Assembly (NCBI GenBank): GCA_964496475.1
Contig: CAZBZS010000043.1
Coordinates: forward strand, 1-19,944
Reading direction: 5' to 3'
Source of the DNA: JASLPR01 sp964496475
Lineage (GTDB): Bacteria > Chloroflexota > UBA11872 > VXNJ01
Length of the DNA: 19,944 bases
The position numbers were made by a program, and so were the translations under genes. This document shows positions 8,389 to 14,753 of this stretch, piece by piece. Each line of letters begins with the position of its first letter. Within the stretch, counting starts at the first letter, position 1. Below the pieces are notes generated by a model. The model had not been told where the DNA came from, did no database searches, and saw only the letters and a list, made by a program, of their open reading frames with translations.

Positions 8389-8586
8389 CTATCGATAGAA
8401 CAGCGGACGACATGAGACCGAGGGCTTCGATGAGCGGCGCCAGTTCGTCGCCCAGCCTTGTCTTCCCGGCGGCGTCGACGCCGTCAATGGCGAAGCGGGC
8501 GAAGTCCTTCGGATTCACTTTCACAATCAGTTTGGCGGTAGTGTTCAGTACATCAAGAGCGGGCGCTCGCGGGCAGTGTTGTTCAT
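8371..8586 (-). pseudogene. Uridine kinase-like P-loop gene remnant, two frameshifts and truncated
   Basis: The minus strand opens with ATG at 8586, overlapping the stop of the upstream methyltransferase gene as ATGA, which indicates translational coupling. Reading gives MNNTARERPLL. One base appears lost near 8552-8556, and the next frame continues DVLNTTAKLIVKVNPKDF, then FAIDGVDAAGKTRLGDEL, a Walker A motif as in uridine kinase-like proteins. A second single-base loss near 8417-8421 moves to a third frame, giving SHVVRCSIDSFRRPRAAP, which matches the conserved SIDGFHRPR segment of that family. After this all similarity ends at about 8371, where the opposite-strand fragment begins. Only about the first 70 of roughly 200 expected residues remain. 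Whether the lesions are real or sequence errors near a junction cannot be told from sequence alone. Confidence 0.62.
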
Positions 8587-9707
8587 AGTGAAGGCTGGAA
8601 TCCCCGAAGCGGGCGGGAATTCAAGGTTGAAGCCCCAACTCCCGAGGGGAGCTGGCAGAGAACGCGGAAGCGCCCCATTTCGACCGGGTCGAGGAGCTGG
8701 AGGATGGCGTTACGCTCGCGCTCGTAGCGCTCGGGGGTGACGCCGGGGACGGATTGAAGGTGGGGGAGGTACTCGCCGATGCCCAGCGCCGCGAGGAAGT
8801 CGACCTGCTGGACCAGAGGAAGCGCCTCAAGGCCGGAGGCGCGGCCGGCGTCGATGAGGGTGGTGAAATTGACGTGGGCGGTTAGGTCCTGCTGGCCGGG
8901 GTCGGCGAGCAGGTCTTCACCGGCCTGATGTTCGCGGTAGGCGAGAGCGGTCCCCGCCTTCATTCTTTCACTATGTACGGTCTCCGCTAGACCGCCATAA
9001 TCGATGGTGGTGATAGAGATCTTCGTTGCAAGCGCGGATAGTTTTGAGTAGAGCGATCCGATCGCCGGGCGGGCTTCGAGGCGGCCGCCGTCGGGGAGGG
9101 TAACCCCATACTGCTCAGCATAGGCGAGAGCGGCGGGACCGGGGGTGGCGTCGACATAGGTGAAGCCGTCGTCGGCTATGTCCACTCGTTCCTCGATCCA
9201 GCTGTCGCCGCTTCGACGGAGGAGGTGGAAGGGGAGGGCGTCGAAGTATTCGTTACTAAGCACTGCGGCCGCGGCGAAAGGTCCGACTGCCTCAATGGAG
9301 GCCACCATGAGGAGTCCGGCCGACGACAATGATCGACGAGCGGGGCTGACTTCGACTCCGGTGTAGTGCAGCGTCGGTCCCCAAGAATATTCAGCGGCGG
9401 CGGCGAGAATGTGCCCGGCGAGGCAGCCGTCGCCGGCGCCGAGTTCGATCACGTGAAACGGGTCCGGGCGCTCGAACGCATACCAGAGGTCATCGAGATG
9501 ATTGGCCAGCATCGCCCCGAATACCGGGTGGGCGCTGACGCTGGTGAAGTAGTCGTCGGGAGCCCCGGTGGAGCGGGTGTAGTAGCCGAGCTCGGGATCG
9601 TAGAGAGCGGCGTCCATGAAGTCGGAGAAGGTGATTAGCCCGCCGGCGGCGATGCGATCCCGAAGGCGTCGGGTCATAGAAGCGCCGAAGGGGCCGGAGC
9701 AGTCCAT
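8583..9707 (-). CDS. SAM-dependent methyltransferase, MidA/NDUFAF7 family
   Basis: A 374-residue class I methyltransferase. The N-terminus has the family signature ITFSDFMDAALYDPELGYY (25-43), followed by the SAM-binding motif VIELGAGDG (86-94). SNEYFDALPFHLL and TTIDYGGL are further conserved segments. The human member NDUFAF7 works in the mitochondrial matrix and dimethylates one arginine of NDUFS2, the NuoD homologue, an early step in complex I assembly. Finding this gene one transcription unit away from nuoD strongly suggests the same role. It begins 8 bases after the hyuA-like stop, with no strong ribosome site, so coupling to the upstream gene is likely. A second in-frame ATG lies at residue 11. 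Its stop overlaps the start of the kinase remnant. The family is firm; the target is inferred from family and position. Confidence 0.85.
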   Translation of the reverse strand: MDCSGPFGASMTRRLRDRIAAGGLITFSDFMDAALYDPELGYYTRSTGAPDDYFTSVSAHPVFGAMLANHLDDLWYAFERPDPFHVIELGAGDGCLAGHILAAAAEYSWGPTLHYTGVEVSPARRSLSSAGLLMVASIEAVGPFAAAAVLSNEYFDALPFHLLRRSGDSWIEERVDIADDGFTYVDATPGPAALAYAEQYGVTLPDGGRLEARPAIGSLYSKLSALATKISITTIDYGGLAETVHSERMKAGTALAYREHQAGEDLLADPGQQDLTAHVNFTTLIDAGRASGLEALPLVQQVDFLAALGIGEYLPHLQSVPGVTPERYERERNAILQLLDPVEMGRFRVLCQLPSGVGASTLNSRPLRGFQPSL

Positions 9708-9715
9708 CGGTCGAA

Positions 9716-11719
9716 TTACCCAGTCTGGCGGGTCAGCACGATGCTAAGATTCCGATCGACGGCGGCGGTCCAGCCCGGCGGGACGACGGTTGTGCAGTCG
9801 TCCTGGGTGAGGATGGCGGGACTGTCAAATCGAGCGCCGGCGCGCAAATTCTCGCGATCCAGTAGGGCGGCCCGCACTTCGCTGGCGGAGAAGGCGACGG
9901 AGATTCTGTTTTCAGCAGCGACCGCGTGCTCTTCAAATTCGGCTGGAGAGTCAGGGAGGCCGGGAGAAGGGACCGAACCGACGACGCGGACGGAGACGAT
10001 CTCGACCGGGAGGCTTTCGTCGGAGTAGGTGTAGCGGCGCTCGTGCTGGGCATGGAAAGACTTGAGCGCAGGTTCGAGGCTAGCACCTTCCCAGGGGACG
10101 GTGAGCTCGTGCGACTGGCCCTGATAGCGCATGTCTAGGGAACGCTGTAGATGGGGCTGGTCCGATTCGGCTTTCAGATCGAGGCAGGCGCTGGATTCAA
10201 GCTCGGCGGCCAGGCGGTCGATCTCGGGAAGATGCTCGATGACGGCAGGGGCCATGACGGTGCGGGAATAGGCGCGCATGCGATCGGCGGTGAGGCAACC
10301 GAGGGCGGAGAGGACGCCGGGATAGCGCGGGATGAGCACGCAGGGGATGTGCAGCCGGCTGGCCAGATCGCAGGCATGGACGGGACCGGCTCCACCGAAA
10401 GCGACGAGGGTGAAGTCGCGCGGATCGTAGCCGCGCTCGACAGTGATGAGGCGGAGAGCAGACTCCATGCTGGTGTTGGCGAGCTCGATGATGGCAAGGG
10501 AGGTGTGGCGGATGGCATCGGCGGGATCGAGCCGTTGCAGATCGGGGATGCGGGTGGCGAGTTCGGCGATGGCAGATTCGGCGAGGGACCGATCGAGGGA
10601 GAGGGAGCCCCCGAGGCGGCTGGTGGCGGGGAGACGGCCGAGGACCAGGTTGGCGTCAGTGACGGTGGGCCGATCGCCGCCGCGGCCGTAGGCAGCAGGA
10701 CCGGGATCGGCGCCGGCGGACTCGGGTCCAACCTGCAGAGCGCCGCCGTCGTCGAGATAGGCTAGGGAGCCGCCGCCGGCGCCCACGGTGTGGATGTCAA
10801 TCATGCCGATGGAGACGGGAAAACCGCCGACGCCGCCCTGATTCGTGATCAGGGGCTGGCCCGGGCAGAGGGAGACATCGGTGGAGGTGCCTCCCATGTC
10901 GAAGGTGACGATGTCGTCAAAACCGGAGCGGCGGGCGCTATGGAGGGCGCCGATCACGCCTCCGGCGGGGCCGCTTAGCACGGTCCGGACTGGCTCGGCA
11001 GCGGCCTCGTCGGCCTGCAGGAGACCGCCGTTAGACTGGACTATCCATAGAGGGCCGGGAGCGCGCTCGGCGAGCCGCTGGAGATAGGCAGACATGATGG
11101 GCTCGACGTAGGCGTTGAGGCAGACGGTGCTTGTACGCTCGTATTCCCGAAACTCGGGAATGATCTCAGAGGAGAGGCTGACATGTTCGAATCCGCCCTC
11201 GTGCAGCAGCTCGCGGGTGCGGCGCTCGTGCTCCGGGTTGAGGAACGAAAAGAGATAGCAGATGGCGAAGGATTCGACGCTAGCGGTTTTAAGGTCGGCG
11301 ATAGTGCGGCTTAGGGCGGATTCATCCAGCGGGGTCAGCACACCACCCTGGTGGTTGATGCGTTCCACGGCCTCGTGGCGGAGGTCGCGCCCGACCAGCG
11401 GCTCGGGGCGGAGCGGCTCGATGGCATAGAGATCGGGGCGATTCTGGCGCCCGATTTCGAGAACGTCACGAAAGCCGGCAGTGGTGATCAGGGCGGTGCG
11501 GGCGCCTTTGCGTTCGAGGACGGCATTGGTGGCAACGGTGGAGCCGTGGACGATGGCGGAGGCCCGGTCCACGCCCAAGGCGGTGAGGCCGTCGAGAACG
11601 CCACGAGCGGGATCATCGGGCGTGCTGAGGATTTTGCCGACAGTGACGATGCCCTCGCGCATCGCCACGAGATCTGTGAAAGTACCGCCGACATCCACGC
11701 CGGCGCGCGGGGCGGTCAA
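9716..11719 (-). CDS. Hydantoinase A/5-oxoprolinase family ATPase subunit
   Basis: A 667-residue protein of the ASKHA fold. It opens with the phosphate-binding GVDVGGTFTDLV (7-18). Family landmarks follow: HGSTVATNAVLERKGA, IVQSNGG, VLSGPAGGVIGA, FDMGGTSTDVSL, the IDIHTVGAGGGS motif and FGGAGPVHACDLA. This matches HyuA/OplA-type subunits that hydrolyse ATP to open cyclic amides such as hydantoins or 5-oxoproline. Most work with a HyuB-type partner encoded next door. Here the downstream slot is taken by the methyltransferase gene, so the partner is elsewhere or missing. The chosen TTG start at 11719 places the GGTFTD motif where it belongs, though it lacks a clear ribosome site and no ATG or GTG lies better placed. 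The gene diverges from rex across 116 bases. The substrate is unknown. Confidence 0.87.
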   Translation of the reverse strand: MTAPRAGVDVGGTFTDLVAMREGIVTVGKILSTPDDPARGVLDGLTALGVDRASAIVHGSTVATNAVLERKGARTALITTAGFRDVLEIGRQNRPDLYAIEPLRPEPLVGRDLRHEAVERINHQGGVLTPLDESALSRTIADLKTASVESFAICYLFSFLNPEHERRTRELLHEGGFEHVSLSSEIIPEFREYERTSTVCLNAYVEPIMSAYLQRLAERAPGPLWIVQSNGGLLQADEAAAEPVRTVLSGPAGGVIGALHSARRSGFDDIVTFDMGGTSTDVSLCPGQPLITNQGGVGGFPVSIGMIDIHTVGAGGGSLAYLDDGGALQVGPESAGADPGPAAYGRGGDRPTVTDANLVLGRLPATSRLGGSLSLDRSLAESAIAELATRIPDLQRLDPADAIRHTSLAIIELANTSMESALRLITVERGYDPRDFTLVAFGGAGPVHACDLASRLHIPCVLIPRYPGVLSALGCLTADRMRAYSRTVMAPAVIEHLPEIDRLAAELESSACLDLKAESDQPHLQRSLDMRYQGQSHELTVPWEGASLEPALKSFHAQHERRYTYSDESLPVEIVSVRVVGSVPSPGLPDSPAEFEEHAVAAENRISVAFSASEVRAALLDRENLRAGARFDSPAILTQDDCTTVVPPGWTAAVDRNLSIVLTRQTG

Positions 11720-11772
11720 GGGGACGGCCTCGATGACGGCGCCGGTGGGGTGGATGGGAATTCAATTAAGTA

Positions 11773-11788
11773 TGTGACGCCGTTCACA
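11773..11788. promoter_or_regulatory. Rex operator between hyuA-like gene and rex
   Basis: The 16-base site reads TGTGA-CGCCGT-TCACA, a perfect 5-base inverted repeat with a 6-base spacer, extended on the right to TCACAA. It matches the known Rex operator form TTGTGA-N6-TCACAA. It lies 48 bases before the rex start and 54 bases before the divergent hyuA-like start, so Rex could control both directions. Match to the consensus is seen directly; binding is inferred. Confidence 0.75.
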
Positions 11789-11812
11789 AACTCAGCCTCA
11801 CTTGGGTAGACT
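11783..11812 (+). promoter_or_regulatory. Candidate rex-nuo promoter
   Basis: TTCACA (11783-11788) as a -35 and TAGACT (11807-11812) as a -10 are separated by 18 bases and lie just before the rex start. The right arm of the Rex operator coincides with the -35 element, so bound Rex would block RNA polymerase. Confidence 0.45.
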
Positions 11813-11835
11813 TTGGTTTAGCCTGGGGGAACGAA

Positions 11836-12477
11836 TTGGCAAAACCTCGATCCGCAGATTCCAACATACCGCCTTCGACCATCCGCAGGCTATCGACGTA
11901 CCTGCGGATGCTGGACATTGAAGCCGCGCAAGGGACGGCGGATATATCGTCGGCGCGGCTATCGCGGCTGTCGGGATTCAGCGCCCCGCAGGTGCGGCGC
12001 GACCTAGCGTATTTTGGCAGTTTTGGGAAGCGGGGGGTAGGGTATTCGGTAAAGGGATTGCGGGACGCGATCGGCTCGATTCTAGGTATGGACCGACCGA
12101 TGAACCTGGCGATGGTGGGGGTGGGAAACCTGGGGATGGCGCTTCTGGCATACCGGGGATTTTCACGGCAGGATTTGCACTTCGTGGTGGCGTTTGACGC
12201 TGACGCGCGCAAGATCGGATCGACGGTGGCCGGGGTGCAGGTGGAGCCGGTGGGAGAGATGGGGCGATTGCTGAGGGAGCATGATGTGCGGCTGGTGATA
12301 ATCGCTGTGCCAGCGACGCAGGCGCAGGACGTGCTTGATGATTTGGTCGGGGCAGGGATCAAAGCGATACTCAATTTTGCGCCACAGGTGCTGGAGGCTC
12401 CAGACGATGTGATGGTCTCGAACGTGGACCTGGCGGTTGAAGTGGAGTATCTCTCGTATTCGTTAGCAAACCGCTGA
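11836..12477 (+). CDS. rex: Redox-sensing transcriptional repressor Rex
   Basis: A 213-residue protein of normal Rex length. An N-terminal winged-helix domain (about 10-80) contains ISSARLSRLSGFSAPQVRRD and the hallmark DLAYFGSFGKRGVGY (56-70). A Rossmann domain follows with the dinucleotide motif GVGNLG (95-100), VAFDAD and a C-terminal helix (LAVEVEYLSYSL) that exchanges between subunits. Rex binds its operator when NAD+ is plentiful and leaves DNA when NADH rises. The start is TTG at 11836 with GGGGA about 6 bases upstream. It stands directly before nuoA, 57 bases away, and its own operator lies upstream. Autoregulation and NADH-responsive expression of complex I follow naturally. The identification is secure. 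Confidence 0.95.
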   Translation: MAKPRSADSNIPPSTIRRLSTYLRMLDIEAAQGTADISSARLSRLSGFSAPQVRRDLAYFGSFGKRGVGYSVKGLRDAIGSILGMDRPMNLAMVGVGNLGMALLAYRGFSRQDLHFVVAFDADARKIGSTVAGVQVEPVGEMGRLLREHDVRLVIIAVPATQAQDVLDDLVGAGIKAILNFAPQVLEAPDDVMVSNVDLAVEVEYLSYSLANR

Positions 12478-12499
12478 TTCTCTACAATGGATCGAATTT

Positions 12500-12518
12500 C
12501 GCGGGAAGGATTCCCGTG
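12500..12518 (+). other. Hairpin in the rex-nuoA spacer
   Basis: CGCGGGAA-GGA-TTCCCGTG forms an 8-pair stem (one G-T) with a 3-base loop, ending a few bases before the AGGGG ribosome site of nuoA. No T-run follows, so it is not a clear terminator. It may be a processing site or may shape translation of nuoA. Confidence 0.35.
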
Positions 12519-12534
12519 CTAAGGGGTGAACTGT

Positions 12535-12915
12535 ATGCCGGCGTACTTGGGTGTGGCGCTGATGGTGTTGCTCGCATTCCTTTTCGCGGGCGTGAGCATC
12601 GTGGGCGCGGCGGTGATACGGCCGCGCAATCCGGTAGCGGCGAAGCTGGAGGCGTACGAGTCGGGAGTGCCGGCGGTTGGAGATACGCGAGGCCGGCACC
12701 ACGTGCGGTTTTATATGGTGGCGATGCTGTTTGTGGTGTTCGACCTAGAGCTGATTTTCCTGTACCCGTGGGCGGTGCGGTTCGCGGTGGCGGAGGACAT
12801 GGCGGAGAAGATGACGATGCTGATCGCGATGATCGTGTTCGTGGTGGTTCTGGCGGTGGCGGACATCGTGGGCTGGAAGATGGGAGTGTTCGACTGGGGC
12901 CCGGAGCAACGGTAG
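12535..12915 (+). CDS. nuoA: NADH-quinone oxidoreductase subunit A
   Basis: A 126-residue membrane subunit of complex I with three hydrophobic helices (about 4-27, 59-81 and 88-108). The conserved cytoplasmic stretch contains KLEAYESGVPAVG, and the second helix holds FDLELIFLYPWAV, the acidic membrane motif typical of NuoA. This subunit packs beside NuoH, J and K at the joint between the arms. The ATG at 12535 is chosen because AGGGG lies 8 bases upstream; a GTG at 12526 would overlap that site. It is followed 13 bases later by nuoC, not by nuoB as in the usual gene order. Confidence 0.94.
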   Translation: MPAYLGVALMVLLAFLFAGVSIVGAAVIRPRNPVAAKLEAYESGVPAVGDTRGRHHVRFYMVAMLFVVFDLELIFLYPWAVRFAVAEDMAEKMTMLIAMIVFVVVLAVADIVGWKMGVFDWGPEQR

Positions 12916-12928
12916 GCGATTGCGACCG

Positions 12929-13498
12929 ATGATCGAAATCAGCAATACGCCGGCGTATGACACCAAGGCTCTGGGGGAGCGGGTGCGCGAGTTGCTGGGG
13001 AGCCGGATAGTGGCCGAGCGCACCTACCGGGGCGATCTGACGATAGAAGTGCACGTGGGCAATTTGCTCGGCGTGATCGGGGCGCTGAAAGAAAGCGCGG
13101 AGCTGGACGTGAACATGGTGGTGTCGATCACGGCCGTCCACTGGCCGGACGAACCGCTGGAATACGAACTGGTGTATCACCTGCGGTCGCTGACGAAGAA
13201 CCTCTTCCTGGTGGTGAAGACCCGGGTGGCGCGGGAGCAGGCGGCGCCGTCGTTGTCGAATCTTTACAAGACAGCGAACTGGCAGGAGCGGGAAGTTTAC
13301 GACCTGATGGGCGTGAAATTTTCCGGTCATCCGGACCTGCGCCGGATTCTGCTTCCGGAACCGTATCCGTGGCATCCGCTGCGGAAGGAGTTCCCGGTGG
13401 AAGGGCCTGATTTCCCGATGGACGCATATCAGACGGACGCGGCGGGGAAGGTGCAAGGGGACGATTTCTGGGACGGGGTTGGGGAGGAGGAATCGTAA
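12929..13498 (+). CDS. nuoC: NADH-quinone oxidoreductase subunit C
   Basis: A 189-residue peripheral-arm subunit. The first part (about 10-100) is the alpha/beta domain. The signature follows as NWQEREVYDLMGVKFSGHPD and RRILLPEPYPWHPLRKEFP (about 117-156). NuoC lies against NuoD and NuoB in the quinone-reducing module and carries no cofactor. ATG at 12929 is preferred; a TTG at 12920 in the same frame would add three residues. It is a separate gene, not fused to nuoD as in enterobacteria. Its TAA directly abuts the nuoD ATG. Confidence 0.94.
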   Translation: MIEISNTPAYDTKALGERVRELLGSRIVAERTYRGDLTIEVHVGNLLGVIGALKESAELDVNMVVSITAVHWPDEPLEYELVYHLRSLTKNLFLVVKTRVAREQAAPSLSNLYKTANWQEREVYDLMGVKFSGHPDLRRILLPEPYPWHPLRKEFPVEGPDFPMDAYQTDAAGKVQGDDFWDGVGEEES

Positions 13499-14743
13499 AT
13501 GTGGTCTGAGGCGGAAATCAGCGAGACGGACGCCGCGGGCGACGGGAAGGAAATGATCCTCAACATAGGGCCTCAGCACCCGAGCACGCACGGGGTGCTA
13601 CGGGTGATAGCCCGGATCAGCGGAGAGAACATCCGCGAGGCGACGTGTGATGTGGGGTATCTGCATCGCGGGATAGAGAAGCTGATAGAGAACCGGCTGT
13701 ATTACCAGGGTATGACGTTCACAGATCGTACCGATTACACGGCGGCGCCGGCGGGGAACCTGGGTTATATCCTGGCGGTGGAGAAGCTGCTGGGAATCGA
13801 GGCGGAAATCCCGGACCGGACTCATTACCTGCGGATGGTGGTGATGGAGCTGGCGCGGATATCCGGCCACCTGGTTTGGATAGGGACCCACGCGCTAGAT
13901 ATCGGGGCGATGTCGGTGTTCCTGTACGCGTTTCGAGAGCGGGAGAAGATCAGCGCGCTGTTCGAGGAGGGCTGTGGCGCGCGGCTGACGACCAGCTACA
14001 TGCGGGTGGGGGGAACCGGCCGCCATGACGATCCGCCTGGCTGGCTGGATCGAGTGAGTGAGTTCACCGACGACTTCACCCTAGACGACTTTGACACGCT
14101 GCTGACCGACAACGAGATTTTCCGGGCGCGGACGATCGGGGTGGGGCTGATATCGGCAGAGGACGCGATTAGCTTCGGACTTACGGGGGCGTGTCTGCGT
14201 GGTTCGGGGGTGGCGTGGGACCTGCGCAAGGCCCGGCCGTACTGCCGTTATGACGAGGTTGACTTTGAAATCCCGGTTGGCGAGGACGGCGATGTTTATT
14301 CGCGGTTCATGGTCCGGCTGAACGAGCTCCACCAGGCGATCGGCATTATCCGGCAGTCGGTGAAGAAAGCGTACGAACTGCGCGGCAAGCCCACCGACAT
14401 TGAAAACGCACAGGTGGTGATGCCGCAGATCGAGCGGGTGACCGGCTGGGAGCCGACGGGTGAGACGGGGGACATGGAGGCGATGATTGCGCACTTCAAG
14501 CTGGTTATTGAGGGGTACTCACCACCGCCGGGAGACGCGTATTTGGCGATCGAGTCGCCGAAGGGCGAACTGGGTTTCTATTTCGTGAGCGATGGCTCGG
14601 GGACACCCTATCGATGTCATATCCGGGCGCCGTCGTTCGTGAATCTTTCTAGTCTGGAACAAATGGTCAAGGGCGCGCTGCTGGCCGATCTGGTGGCCTG
14701 TATCGGCAGCATCGATATCGTGCTCGGCGACGTGGATAGGTAG
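13499..14743 (+). CDS. nuoD: NADH-quinone oxidoreductase subunit D
   Basis: A 414-residue subunit that forms much of the quinone-binding cavity together with NuoB. The first conserved block is LNIGPQHPSTHGVLR (21-35), with H27 and H31 near the quinone head-group site. GYLHRGIEKLIE (53-64) contains R57, which aligns with the arginine of mammalian NDUFS2 that NDUFAF7 dimethylates. Other family blocks are THALDIGAMSVFLY, LRGSGVAWDLRKA, SPKGELGFYFVSDGSGTPYR and the terminal VLGDVDR. A GAGGAGG ribosome site lies within the end of nuoC, and start and stop codons are adjacent (TAAATG), so the two are coupled. Length and motifs are normal. Confidence 0.96.
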   Translation: MWSEAEISETDAAGDGKEMILNIGPQHPSTHGVLRVIARISGENIREATCDVGYLHRGIEKLIENRLYYQGMTFTDRTDYTAAPAGNLGYILAVEKLLGIEAEIPDRTHYLRMVVMELARISGHLVWIGTHALDIGAMSVFLYAFREREKISALFEEGCGARLTTSYMRVGGTGRHDDPPGWLDRVSEFTDDFTLDDFDTLLTDNEIFRARTIGVGLISAEDAISFGLTGACLRGSGVAWDLRKARPYCRYDEVDFEIPVGEDGDVYSRFMVRLNELHQAIGIIRQSVKKAYELRGKPTDIENAQVVMPQIERVTGWEPTGETGDMEAMIAHFKLVIEGYSPPPGDAYLAIESPKGELGFYFVSDGSGTPYRCHIRAPSFVNLSSLEQMVKGALLADLVACIGSIDIVLGDVDR

Positions 14744-14753
14744 TGAGGATAAT

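Noticed and set aside
10151..10765. A 204-codon glycine-rich plus-strand frame
   Set aside because: It is the shadow of the hyuA-like gene, whose conserved motifs lie on the minus strand over the same bases.
12482..13591. A 369-codon minus-strand frame opposite nuoA and nuoC
   Set aside because: Its translation is rich in proline, arginine and histidine with no domain, as expected for the antisense of GC-rich genes. nuoA and nuoC on the other strand are certain.
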